Below, piece after piece: positions 34,104-42,138 of a DNA stretch of 64,000 bases; the first letter of the stretch is position 1; every line of letters starts with the position of its first letter. Under the pieces are notes generated by a model. The model had not been told where the DNA came from. It did not search any database and saw nothing but the letters and a program-made list of their open reading frames with translations. The position numbers were made by a program, and so were the translations under genes. This DNA comes from Streptomyces sp. NRRL F-6131 (GTDB taxonomy: Bacteria; Actinomycetota; Actinomycetes; Streptomycetales; Streptomycetaceae): assembly GCA_000719695.1 (NCBI GenBank), contig JOHN01000024.1, positions 1-64,000 of the forward strand, read 5' to 3'.

Positions 34104-34318
34104 GCCCTCACGCACCGCACCGCGCCCCACCGCGCCCGGCCGCGCCCCCGCCCCGGGCCGGCCGGCGGGGGCGCGGCCGGCCGGCGCAGTGCGTTCCCCC
34201 CGGGGCGTGAACGGGGCGGGCTCCGGGGTGCCGGGCGGATGCGGGTACGGCACGGGCGTTCGCAGAATGACGCCACGGCGCCGTAGCCGTACTCCCCCCG
34301 ACAGCCAAGGCGGATCGC

Positions 34319-36139
34319 ATGAGCCGATCTCACCCACCCGCGCACCCCACCGGACCGGTCCCGGAGCCGATACCCCGAGGTCCGATATCCCGGGGTCCGA
34401 CCTCCCGGGGTCCGAGGTCCCCGGAGCCGACATCGCAGGGGCCGACACCCCAGGGGCCGGCGTCCCAGGGGCCGGCGTCCCAGGGGCCGACGTCCCCGCC
34501 GCCGGGCCCCGCGAGCCCCCCGCCCGGCCCCCACCGCAGACGCCCCCGCCGGGCCTCGTCCGCCGGTGCGGCCCTGCACTCCGGTACGGCGCTGCTCTCC
34601 GGGCTCGCGCTGCTCGCCCCGGCCCTCGCCGTCGGCGCGCTCGGCGCGGCGGCCCCCGCGCGGGCCGACAGCCCGACCGTCTCGGTCAACAGCATGCGCA
34701 CCGCCTGGGACGCCAACGAGCCCGGTCTCGCCCCCGCCCAGGTGTCCGGCGCCGACTTCGGCCGCCGCTGGTCCACCGCCGTCGACGGCGCCGTGTACGC
34801 CCAGCCACTGGTGGCCGGTTCGACCGTGGTGGTCGCCACCGCGACGAACCACGTCTACGGCGTCAACGCGGCCGACGGGAAGATCCTCTGGCAGCGCGCG
34901 CTCGGCACCCCGGTGGCCTCCTCGACCGCCTGCCTCTCGCCCGGCACCGGCATCATCTCCACGCCGGTCTACGACAAGGCGACCAAGACGGTCTACCTGG
35001 TGAGCAAGTCGAGCGAGGGCGGCGCGCACTTCTCGGTGCACGCCCTGGACGTCGCCACCGGGGCCTCGCGCAGCGGGTGGCCGGTCGCCGTCCAGGGGGC
35101 GCCGGTGAACAGCCCCGGCGTCGCGTTCAACCCCGCCACCTCCGCCCAGCGGGCCGGACTGCTGCTGCTGGACGGCGCGGTCTACTTCGGCTTCGCCTCG
35201 GACTGCGGGGTCGGCACCTACGTCGGCACCGTCGCCGGCGTCAACACCACCAGCCGCAAACTCACCCTCTGGTCCACCGAGTCCGGTTCCGCCTCGCAGA
35301 ACGCCGGCGTCTGGATGAGCGGCGGCGGCCTGGTCTCCGACGGGGCCGGGCGGATCTTCGTCGCGACCGGCAACGGCGCGGGCGAGGGCTCCTCACCGCT
35401 GAAGGGCCCCGGCGACAAGCCCGGCGGCCACTTCGCCGAGTCCGTCGTCCGGCTGGGCGTCAACAGCGACGGCAGCCTCGCCCCGCGGGACTTCTTCAGC
35501 CCCACCAACAACCGCGAGATGGACCACGGAGACGTGGACCTCGGCTCCGGCGGCCCGGCCGCCCTGCCGTCCGGCTTCGGCACCGCCGCGCACCCGCACC
35601 TCATGGTGCAGGTCGGCAAGGACGGCCGGATCTTCCTGCTCGACCGGGACCGCCTCGGCGGCATGGGGCAGGGCCCGAACGGCACCGACGGCGTGGTCGG
35701 CACCACCGGCCCCTTCAAGGGCGTCTGGGGCCACCCGGGCGTCTGGGGCGGCGACGGCGGCTACGTCTACCTGGTCGAGAACTACGGCTCGCTGCGGGCC
35801 CTCAAGTACTCGGTGAACAGCGCCGGGAACCCGCAGCTGACCAGCGCCGCGACCAGCCCCGAGGGCTTCGGCTACGCCTCCGGCTCCCCCGTCGTCACCT
35901 CGAACGGGACGGCGGCCGGCTCGGCCCTGGTCTGGGTGATCTACTCCGGCACCGGGCCCGGTGGCCAGAACGGCGAACTGCGGGCCTACGACGCGGTTCC
36001 GGTCAACGGCGCGCTCAAGCTGCGGCGCAGCTTCGCGCTCGGCACGGTGACCAGGTTCTCCGTCCCGGCCACGGACGGCGGACGGCTGTTCGTCGGCACC
36101 AAGGACGGCCACCTGCTGGCCTTCGGCCGGTCGGCCTGA
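34319..36139 (+). CDS. exported PQQ-type beta-propeller protein
   Basis: 606 residues. Residues 20-60 are pentapeptide-like repeats (SRGP, SQGP), 75-116 are an Arg-rich n-region and hydrophobic segment ending APARA, and the rest is an eight-blade-style propeller with PQQ/Trp-docking repeats such as VYGVNAADGKILWQRA, STPVYDKATKTVYLVS and FVGTKDGHLLAF. It resembles BamB-like and quinoprotein propellers. It lies 418 bases upstream of pqqA in the same direction. Whether it binds PQQ is not shown: no clear metal-ligand set was verified. The long pre-signal N-terminus is unusual; no internal start in frame is convincing. Confidence 0.75.
   Translation: MSRSHPPAHPTGPVPEPIPRGPISRGPTSRGPRSPEPTSQGPTPQGPASQGPASQGPTSPPPGPASPPPGPHRRRPRRASSAGAALHSGTALLSGLALLAPALAVGALGAAAPARADSPTVSVNSMRTAWDANEPGLAPAQVSGADFGRRWSTAVDGAVYAQPLVAGSTVVVATATNHVYGVNAADGKILWQRALGTPVASSTACLSPGTGIISTPVYDKATKTVYLVSKSSEGGAHFSVHALDVATGASRSGWPVAVQGAPVNSPGVAFNPATSAQRAGLLLLDGAVYFGFASDCGVGTYVGTVAGVNTTSRKLTLWSTESGSASQNAGVWMSGGGLVSDGAGRIFVATGNGAGEGSSPLKGPGDKPGGHFAESVVRLGVNSDGSLAPRDFFSPTNNREMDHGDVDLGSGGPAALPSGFGTAAHPHLMVQVGKDGRIFLLDRDRLGGMGQGPNGTDGVVGTTGPFKGVWGHPGVWGGDGGYVYLVENYGSLRALKYSVNSAGNPQLTSAATSPEGFGYASGSPVVTSNGTAAGSALVWVIYSGTGPGGQNGELRAYDAVPVNGALKLRRSFALGTVTRFSVPATDGGRLFVGTKDGHLLAFGRSA
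34376..34501 (+). repeat. in-frame 15-bp repeats at the propeller N-terminus
   Basis: About eight degenerate 15-base units near GGGGCCGGCGTCCCA encode S(R/Q)GP-type pentapeptides before the signal region. Two adjacent units in the 3' half are identical, indicating slippage-type growth. Confidence 0.8.
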
Positions 36140-36210
36140 ACCCGGCCCCGCCCGAACCCGGCCGTCCCGAACCCTGCCGTCCCGAACCGGTCGGCCTGAA
36201 CCCGGCCCCG
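36127..36210 (+). repeat. 24-bp direct repeat, 60 bases apart, over a stop codon
   Basis: The 24-base sequence beginning CCGGTCGGCCTGAACCCGG occurs at 36127-36150 and 36187-36210. The first copy holds the last codons and TGA of the propeller gene; the second lies in the following gap, which contains no gene until pqqA. The gap also has GTCACGGCAG twice in tandem at 36286-36305. Confidence 0.85.
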
Positions 36211-36557
36211 ACCGACCCCGGTCCGCCCGACCCGGCCCGTCCAGCCGCGACGGGCCGACGACGGGCCGACGACGGGTGACAGGACGTCACGGCAGGTCAC
36301 GGCAGGTCCCTCCGGACCCACCTGACACATCCCGTGACGCCCACTCGACACGGCACTGTCGGACCGGCACACTCGACACCGGTTTCCCTCCCGGGCCCCG
36401 CCCGGGTGCGGAGCCCGTCGCGTCACCCGTTCGAGCGCGATTCTCACGCGATCGCGCGGTCCGGACCGGCGGGCGGGCCCAGCGGCTCGTAGCGTCCTGC
36501 TCCAGGGGCTGCCGGGCCCCCGACCCCCACCCCGCTTCACCGAGGAGGGCAACTCCC

Positions 36558-36716
36558 ATGAAGTCCACGCTCACTCCCCAGCTGTCCGTCACCACCGCCA
36601 CCACCGCGCCCGCCGCCCCGGCGGCCGCGGCCAAGCCCGCCTGGTCGGCGCCGTCGGTGGAGTGCCACCGCACCGGCGCCGAGGTCACCGCGTACGCCGC
36701 GCGGACCACTCGGTGA
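36558..36716 (+). CDS. pqqA: PqqA, PQQ precursor peptide
   Basis: 52 residues. The C-terminal part has GAEVTAYA with the Glu42-x3-Tyr46 pair that becomes the PQQ skeleton after PqqE cross-links the two side chains. The N-terminal half is Ala/Thr/Pro-rich leader. The peptide is longer than the roughly 23-30 residues usual for PqqA and contains one cysteine (Cys36). GAGGAGGG precedes the ATG. Its stop overlaps the pqqC GTG (GTGA), so precursor and enzymes are coupled. Without the neighbours it would be unrecognisable; with them the call is firm. Confidence 0.88.
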   Translation: MKSTLTPQLSVTTATTAPAAPAAAAKPAWSAPSVECHRTGAEVTAYAARTTR

Positions 36717-37483
36717 CCGAGGCTTCCACCACCGCGTCGACCCGCGAGGAGTTCGCGGCCAGGCTGTACGGCCTGCGGGGACGGTACTGGGACACCCACC
36801 CGTTCCATCTGCGCCTGCACTCCGGTGGCTGCACGCCACCGGAGTTGCGGCGCTGGGTCGCCAACCGCTGGTACTACCAGCTCTGCCTGACCCGGAAGAA
36901 CGCCGCGATCATCGCCAACTGCCCGCTCCCGGAGGTCCGCCGGGAGTGGACCCGGCGGCTCGGCCAGCAGGACGGGCCGCACGAGGGCGAGGGCGGACTG
37001 GCCGACTGGCTGGTGCTCGCCGAGGCCGTCGGCCTGGACCGCGCCGAGGTCCTGGACGAGCGCCACGTGGCGCGCGGCGTGCGCTTCGCCGTCGACGGCT
37101 ACCTGCACTTCTGCCAGACCCGGCCGTGGACCGAGGGCGTGGCGGCCGCGCTGACCGAGATGTTCTCGCCGGACCACATGTCCGAGCGGGTGATCGCCTG
37201 GCAGAAGCACTACGACTGGATCGACCCGGCCGGCTACGCCTACTTCGAGCACCGGATCCCCGACGCCCGCCGGGACAGCGCCCGGACGCTCGACGTGGTG
37301 CTGGACCACTGCGTGACGGCCGAGCAGCAGCGGGCCGCCGTGGCGGCGCTCGCCTTCAAGTGCGAGGTGCTGCGGGCGATGCTCGACGCGGTCGACTACG
37401 GCCCGGAGACCGCCGCCACCGCCGGGTCCGCCGCCCCGGGCTCGACCGTCGGCGCCTTCGGGACCGCCGGGACCGGCCGGTGA
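36713..37483 (+). CDS. pqqC: PqqC, pyrroloquinoline-quinone synthase
   Basis: 256 residues, GTG start. All-helical PqqC (TenA/haem-oxygenase fold): RYWDTHPFHLRLHSG, RRWVANRWYYQ, IIANCPLPEVRREW, GVRFAVDGYLHFC and ERVIAWQKHYDWID match the conserved core, which performs the final ring closure and eight-electron oxidation with oxygen. Length is the usual 230-260. A short Ala/Gly tail follows. Both ends overlap neighbours by four bases (GTGA), so it is translated as part of the operon. Confidence 0.93.
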   Translation: MTEASTTASTREEFAARLYGLRGRYWDTHPFHLRLHSGGCTPPELRRWVANRWYYQLCLTRKNAAIIANCPLPEVRREWTRRLGQQDGPHEGEGGLADWLVLAEAVGLDRAEVLDERHVARGVRFAVDGYLHFCQTRPWTEGVAAALTEMFSPDHMSERVIAWQKHYDWIDPAGYAYFEHRIPDARRDSARTLDVVLDHCVTAEQQRAAVAALAFKCEVLRAMLDAVDYGPETAATAGSAAPGSTVGAFGTAGTGR

Positions 37484-38925
37484 CCGCCGCACCCGCCGCC
37501 GTGGCCCCCGGGCTGCGGCGCGGGGTGCGACTGGTCCACGACCCGGTCCGCCGCCAGGACGCCCTGCTCTACCCGGAGGGCGTGCTGCTGCTCAACGGGA
37601 CCGCCGCCGCCGTGCTGCGGCACTGCGACGGACGCCGGGATTCCGCCGAGGTCACCGCCAGGCTCGCCGAGGAGTACGACGGCGTGGACACCGGCCAGGT
37701 GCTCGCCCTGCTGGCCGACCTCGCCGAGCGCCGACTGCTCACCCTCGACGGCACCGGCTCGCCCGCCGAGCCGCACCCGGCGGCCGGACTGCCCGGGGCC
37801 GCGGCCGGCAAGCGCGCGCCCGCCCCGCTCGGCCTGGTCGCCGAACTCACCCACCGCTGCCCGCTGCAGTGCCACTACTGCGCGAACCCGGTCGAACTCA
37901 CCCGGCAGCGGGACGAGCTGGACACCGAGCAGTGGCTGCGGGTGCTCGACCAGGCCCGCGGGCTCGGTGTGCTCCAGGTCCACCTCACCGGCGGCGAGCC
38001 GCTGCTCCGCCGCGACCTGACCACCATCGTCGCGCACGCCCGCGAGCTGGGCCTCTACACCAACCTGATCACCAGCGGCCTGCCGCTGGACGGCCCGCGC
38101 GCCGTCGAGCTCGCCGAGGCGGGACTGGACCACGTCCAGCTGTCCGTCCAGGACGCCGACCCGCTGAACGCCGACACCATCGCCGGGCTGACCCGGCTCA
38201 ACGGGCCCACCGGGCACGAGCGCAAGCTCGCCGCGGCCGCCCTGCTCACCGGCGCCGGCCTGCCGCTGACCGTCAACGCCGTGCTGCACCGCAGCAACGT
38301 CGAGCGGCTCGGCGAGATCGCCGACCTCGCCGTCGAGCTGGGCGCCGACCGGGTCGAACTCGCGCACACCCAGTTCTACGGCTGGGCCTGGGTCAACCGG
38401 GCCCACCTCGCGCCGAGCGACGCGCAGGTCCGGCAGGCCGAGCTCGACGTCGCCGCGGCCCGCGCGCGGCACGGCGACCGGATCGAGATCACCCATGTCG
38501 TCGCCGACCACCACAGCGGCACCGCCAAGCCGTGCATGAACGGCTGGGGGAACGAACAGCTGGTGGTCGCCCCCGACGGCGCCGTGCTGCCCTGCCTGGC
38601 CGCCGCCCAACTGCCCGGGATGCCGGTGCCGAACGCCGTCACCGACGGCCTGGCCGCCAGCTGGCACGACTCCCCCGCCTTCAACCGGTACCGGGGCACC
38701 GACTGGATGCCCGAACCCTGCCGCAGCTGCGACCTGCGCGAGCAGGACTTCGGCGGCTGCCGCTGCCAGGCCTTCCAGTTCACCGGCGACGCGGGCGCCA
38801 CCGACCCGGCCTGCCGGCTCTCCCCGCACCACCACCTCGTCCACGCACCGGACCCGGACCCGGAGCCGGCCCCGCGGCCGCGCCGCTTCACCGCCGCCGT
38901 CCCGCCCCTCCCGGGCCCGGTGTAG
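37480..38925 (+). CDS. pqqE: PqqD-PqqE fusion, peptide chaperone plus radical SAM enzyme
   Basis: 481 residues, GTG start. Residues about 8-90 are PqqD (GVRLVHDPVRRQDALLYPEG, LNGTAAAVLRHCDG), which binds PqqA. After a 20-residue Pro/Ala linker comes PqqE with the radical SAM cluster Cys127-x3-Cys131-x2-Cys134 and HLTGGEPLLRRDL. The C-terminal SPASM-like region has KPCMNGWG and PCRSCDLREQDFGGCRC. PqqE forms the Glu-Tyr carbon-carbon bond in PqqA. Usually these are separate polypeptides; PqqC-PqqD fusions are also known, in Methylobacterium. The fusion fixes a 1:1 ratio of chaperone and enzyme. Confidence 0.93.
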   Translation: MTAAPAAVAPGLRRGVRLVHDPVRRQDALLYPEGVLLLNGTAAAVLRHCDGRRDSAEVTARLAEEYDGVDTGQVLALLADLAERRLLTLDGTGSPAEPHPAAGLPGAAAGKRAPAPLGLVAELTHRCPLQCHYCANPVELTRQRDELDTEQWLRVLDQARGLGVLQVHLTGGEPLLRRDLTTIVAHARELGLYTNLITSGLPLDGPRAVELAEAGLDHVQLSVQDADPLNADTIAGLTRLNGPTGHERKLAAAALLTGAGLPLTVNAVLHRSNVERLGEIADLAVELGADRVELAHTQFYGWAWVNRAHLAPSDAQVRQAELDVAAARARHGDRIEITHVVADHHSGTAKPCMNGWGNEQLVVAPDGAVLPCLAAAQLPGMPVPNAVTDGLAASWHDSPAFNRYRGTDWMPEPCRSCDLREQDFGGCRCQAFQFTGDAGATDPACRLSPHHHLVHAPDPDPEPAPRPRRFTAAVPPLPGPV

Positions 38926-38953
38926 GGCCACCCGCCGTCCGTAGGAGCACACC

Positions 38954-39892
38954 CTGAAGATCCGGATCCTCGGCACCGCGGCCGGCGGCGGCCTGCCCCA
39001 GTGGAACTGCGGCTGCGCGGGCTGCGACACCGCCCGCCGCACCGGCGCCGCCCGCCGCCAGGACTGCCTCGCGATCAGCGCCGACGGCGCCGCCTGGTAC
39101 CTGGTCAACGCCTCCCCCGACCTGCGGTCCCAGCTGCTCGCCGTTCCCGAGCTGGCGCCGCCGCCCGGCACCCGGGCCACCCCGCTCCGCGGCGTCCTGC
39201 TGACCAGCGGCGAACTCGACCACACCCTGGGGCTGGTGACCCTGCGGGAGGCCGCCGAGCTGACCCTGCACGCCACCGCGCCGGTCCGGGAGGCGCTGCA
39301 CGGGCGGTTCCCGGTCGGCCCGCTGCTCGCCCCGTACACCAAGGCGCACTGGCACACCGTCGTCCCGGGGGAGCCGGTCGAGCTGGCCGGGGGGCTGGTG
39401 GCCGAAGCGCTGGCGCTCGGCGGCAAACGCCCCCGGTACGCCGCCGACCCGCCGGCCCCACCGACGCTCGCGGCCCTCCCGGCCGGGGAGCCGTCGCCGG
39501 AGCGGACGGACTGGGTGGTCGGCTACCGCTTCACCGAGGCCGGCGGCCGCGCCACCGCCGTCTACGCCCCCGGGCTCGCCGAGTGGACCCCCGCCGTCGA
39601 CCGGGCGGTGGCGGACGCCGACGTGGTGATCCTGGACGGCACCTTCGCGACCGACGACGAACTCGCCGAACGCACCGGCGGTGCCCGCACCTCGCGCGGC
39701 ATGGGGCACCTGGCGGTCGCCGACTCGCTCCCCCACCTGGCCCGCCGGCCCGGCCCGCGCTACCTCTACACCCACCTCAACAACACCAACCCGCTCGCCC
39801 ACCGGGGTTCGCCGGAGGCCGCCGCCCTGGCACCGGCGCTGGCCGCGGCGGGCGCGGCCGTGGCCGAGGACGGCACCCTCCTCGCCCTGTGA
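38954..39892 (+). CDS. pqqB: PqqB, metallo-beta-lactamase-fold protein, CTG start
   Basis: 312 residues. The canonical PqqB N-terminus (KIRILGTAAGGGLPQWNC) begins directly at CTG 38954; an in-frame TAG at 38942-38944 leaves only GAG, CAC and ACC before it, so no ATG, GTG or TTG is possible without losing the first strand. TAGGAG lies 5-10 bases upstream. Later motifs: LTSGELDHTLGL, HWHTVVPGE, TDWVVGYRF, HLNNTNPL. PqqB is an iron-dependent hydroxylase-like enzyme acting on the cross-linked tyrosine. It is the last operon gene, 28 bases after the fused gene. Confidence 0.92.
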   Translation: MKIRILGTAAGGGLPQWNCGCAGCDTARRTGAARRQDCLAISADGAAWYLVNASPDLRSQLLAVPELAPPPGTRATPLRGVLLTSGELDHTLGLVTLREAAELTLHATAPVREALHGRFPVGPLLAPYTKAHWHTVVPGEPVELAGGLVAEALALGGKRPRYAADPPAPPTLAALPAGEPSPERTDWVVGYRFTEAGGRATAVYAPGLAEWTPAVDRAVADADVVILDGTFATDDELAERTGGARTSRGMGHLAVADSLPHLARRPGPRYLYTHLNNTNPLAHRGSPEAAALAPALAAAGAAVAEDGTLLAL

Positions 39893-39965
39893 GGCGGCCG
39901 GGGCGGCGTCGAGGGACGACCGCTCGGCCCTCCCCCTCCCCCTGACCGTGTCCGGCCGAACCGGT

Positions 39966-39990
39966 CCACCGTCCGTTCACCGAACGGTGG
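39966..39990 (+). terminator. hairpin after pqqB
   Basis: CCACCGT and ACGGTGG pair around an 11-base loop that itself contains a CCGTT/AACGG alternative. It lies 74 bases downstream of the pqqB stop and is the best terminator candidate for the operon. Confidence 0.5.
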
Positions 39991-40050
39991 CGTCCGGTAC
40001 TGCCCCGGGCCACCGGGGGCCTGTCAGATCGTCGTGATACTAATCATTCG

Positions 40051-40084
40051 GGTCATGAGACCGGTCATGAGATCTGTCATGCAC
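40051..40084. promoter_or_regulatory. GGTCATGAGA direct repeats upstream of the transglycosylase
   Basis: GGTCATGAGA at 40051-40060 and 40063-40072, 12 bases apart, with a related TGTCATGCAC at 40075-40084. An AT-rich GATACTAATCATT immediately upstream supplies a -10 candidate. The third copy is degenerate. The repeats begin about 100 bases before the start codon and look like a regulator binding array. Confidence 0.5.
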
Positions 40085-40151
40085 CGGAAGGCACGATGGT
40101 GACAGCCCGTCCGTTCCTCGGGGACCGGACGGTGACGGGGAGGGGCAGGGC

Positions 40152-41732
40152 ATGGTGACCAGCAAGGGCGAGGCCGCACGGGGCGACGGCGGACCCGCGG
40201 AGTCCGGGCGCCGGGAGGGCCGGGCGACCGGCCGGCGGCTGCGGCTCGGCAAGCGGGTGACCGGCATGCTGGCGGTGTTCACCGCCCTCGCGGCGCTGAC
40301 CGGTTCTCAGGTGACCGGCCTGCGGCTCGCCCCGGCCGCCGCGGCCGACACCGTGCCGGAGCACCTCGCCGGCAGCGCCGCCCTCGCCCCGGGCACCGGC
40401 CCGGACGGCACCACCGCCTCGCCGTTCGGCCCCGGCGCCACCCCGCTGCCCGGCACCCTCGGCACCGCCGCGGTCGACGGCGGCGGCACCCTGCCGCTGA
40501 CCCAGCCTCCGCTCACGCCGGTCACCTCGCCCTTCACCGACCCGCTCCGCTCCGGTCCGGCCCTGCCGGAGACGGTCTTCGCCGCCTACCGCAAGGCCGA
40601 GACGGCGCTGGCGCTGCGCTCCCCCGGCTGCCACCTGCCCTGGCAGCTGCTCGCCGCGATCGGCGAGGTGGAGTCCGGCCAGGCCGGCCGGGGCGCGGTG
40701 GACGCCGGCGGGACGACGTTCCGTCCGATCCTCGGCCCGGCGCTGAACGGCGCCGGTTTCGCCGCGATCGGCGACACCGACGGCGGCCGCTACGACGGTG
40801 ACACCCAGTGGGACCGCGCGGTCGGCCCGATGCAGTTCATCCCGTCGACCTGGGCCTCCTGGGGCGTGGACGCCAACGGGGACGGCAAGGCCGACCCCAA
40901 CAACATCTTCGACGCCGCCGAGGCGGCCGGCCGGTACCTGTGCGCGGGCGGCCGCGACCTCTCCGACCCGGCCCAGCTGGACCGGGCGGTGCTCGGCTAC
41001 AACCACTCGGCCGAGTACCTGCGCACGGTGCGGAACTGGATGGCGCACTTCGGCACCGGCAGCCCGGTCACCACCCCGAACCGCCCCGGCACGCCGAGCC
41101 CGCTGACGCCGCACCTCCCGGTCACGCCGTCGGCCCCGTTCGTCCCGACCACGCCGCCGGCACCGGTCGCCCCGGGCACCACCCCCGGCACGCAGCCGAC
41201 GCCTGGCCCGACCACCGGACCGGCCACGCCCGGCACCCCGACCGGCACGCCGTCGGCCGAGCCCTCCGCCACCCCGACGGCCGGGCCCTCGCCGAGCGCC
41301 ACGCCGTCCGGCTCGCCGTCGCCGTCCGCGTCGCCGTCGGCCGAGCCGAGCAGCACCCCGTCCACCACGCCGACCGGCGGCGCGAGCCCCACCGCGACGG
41401 CGACGCCCACCGCGACGCCGACCGGGACCCCGTCCACGACGCCCAGCGCCACCCCGACGGCCACGCCCACGGACGCGCCGACCACCTGCGCGACCCCGAC
41501 CGGTACTCCGTCGGGCACCCCGACCGGTACGCCGAGCGCGACCGCGAGTCCCTCCGCGAGTGCGACCGCCACCCCGTCGGGGACGCCGTCGGCCACTCCG
41601 GGCACGACGGCCGGCCCGACCACCCCGGGCTGCCCCACCCCCACCCCGTCGGCGACCCCGTCCGCCTCCGCCTCCGCCACGCCGAGCGGCTCGGCCTCGC
41701 CCTCCGCGGCACCGTCCCCCTCGGCGCACTAG
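40152..41732 (+). CDS. secreted lytic transglycosylase (SLT/MltB-like) with T/P/S tail
   Basis: 526 residues. A long basic N-region (RREGRATGRRLRLGKR) and membrane segment (37-55) give an unusual signal peptide or anchor. The catalytic domain starts CHLPWQLLAAIGEVESG (Glu174 as catalytic acid) and continues VGPMQFIPSTWASWG and GYNHSAEYLRTV, the MltB-like SLT fold that cleaves peptidoglycan glycan strands to 1,6-anhydro ends. Residues about 300-526 are Thr/Pro/Ser/Ala repeats, a wall-spanning or O-mannosylated stalk. No sortase or other anchor motif. GGGGAGGGG precedes the ATG. A strong terminator follows. Confidence 0.88.
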   Translation: MVTSKGEAARGDGGPAESGRREGRATGRRLRLGKRVTGMLAVFTALAALTGSQVTGLRLAPAAAADTVPEHLAGSAALAPGTGPDGTTASPFGPGATPLPGTLGTAAVDGGGTLPLTQPPLTPVTSPFTDPLRSGPALPETVFAAYRKAETALALRSPGCHLPWQLLAAIGEVESGQAGRGAVDAGGTTFRPILGPALNGAGFAAIGDTDGGRYDGDTQWDRAVGPMQFIPSTWASWGVDANGDGKADPNNIFDAAEAAGRYLCAGGRDLSDPAQLDRAVLGYNHSAEYLRTVRNWMAHFGTGSPVTTPNRPGTPSPLTPHLPVTPSAPFVPTTPPAPVAPGTTPGTQPTPGPTTGPATPGTPTGTPSAEPSATPTAGPSPSATPSGSPSPSASPSAEPSSTPSTTPTGGASPTATATPTATPTGTPSTTPSATPTATPTDAPTTCATPTGTPSGTPTGTPSATASPSASATATPSGTPSATPGTTAGPTTPGCPTPTPSATPSASASATPSGSASPSAAPSPSAH

Positions 41733-41760
41733 GGCATCTCTTTCGGATCCTGACACTGCA

Positions 41761-41800
41761 CGGCCCGGGCCGGTCCCTTCTCAGGGACCGGCCCGGGCCG
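41761..41800. terminator. 18-bp stem terminator
   Basis: Arms starting CGGCCCGGGC and ending GCCCGGGCCG are perfect inverted repeats around TCTC. It stands nine bases before the convergent small gene and can terminate both directions. Confidence 0.9.
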
Positions 41801-41808
41801 TTAAGGCG

Positions 41809-42138
41809 TCAGGGGGCGTCCGGGCCGGCGGCGCAGTCCGGGCAGACGGCGGCCTCGTCGGTGCCGGCGGGCGAGCCGTCCGGCCCGGCGGGCGCGCCGG
41901 GGGTCCGGCCGGCCGTCGGGAAGGCCGCGAGGAGCGTGGTGGTCACGGCGAGGCCGAAGTTCCAGGCGTTGACGGCGGCGGCTCCGGCGAGGGTCATGGC
42001 GAGTCCGGCGACCGCGCCGGACAGGGCGAGCCCGGCGAGCCGGACGGTCCTGCCGCCGAGCCGGCCGCGGTGTCGGCGCCGGGGCCGCCCGACCGGCCGC
42101 CGCGGATCGCGACCCGTCGAGGGTGTCTGGGTGTGCAC
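41809..42138 (-). CDS. small membrane protein, unknown
   Basis: 109 residues from GTG 42138 with GGAGGGAGGG upstream. A basic N-terminal region, one long or two short hydrophobic segments (about 33-70), and a C-terminal tail with CPDCAAGPD, a Cys-x2-Cys pair. No family recognised. It is convergent with the transglycosylase. Confidence 0.55.
   Translation of the reverse strand: MHTQTPSTGRDPRRPVGRPRRRHRGRLGGRTVRLAGLALSGAVAGLAMTLAGAAAVNAWNFGLAVTTTLLAAFPTAGRTPGAPAGPDGSPAGTDEAAVCPDCAAGPDAP

Noticed and set aside
39893..40151. c-di-AMP riboswitch before the lytic transglycosylase
   Set aside because: Such riboswitches precede some actinobacterial wall hydrolases, but I could not find the conserved core or room for its full fold; only short dyads are visible.
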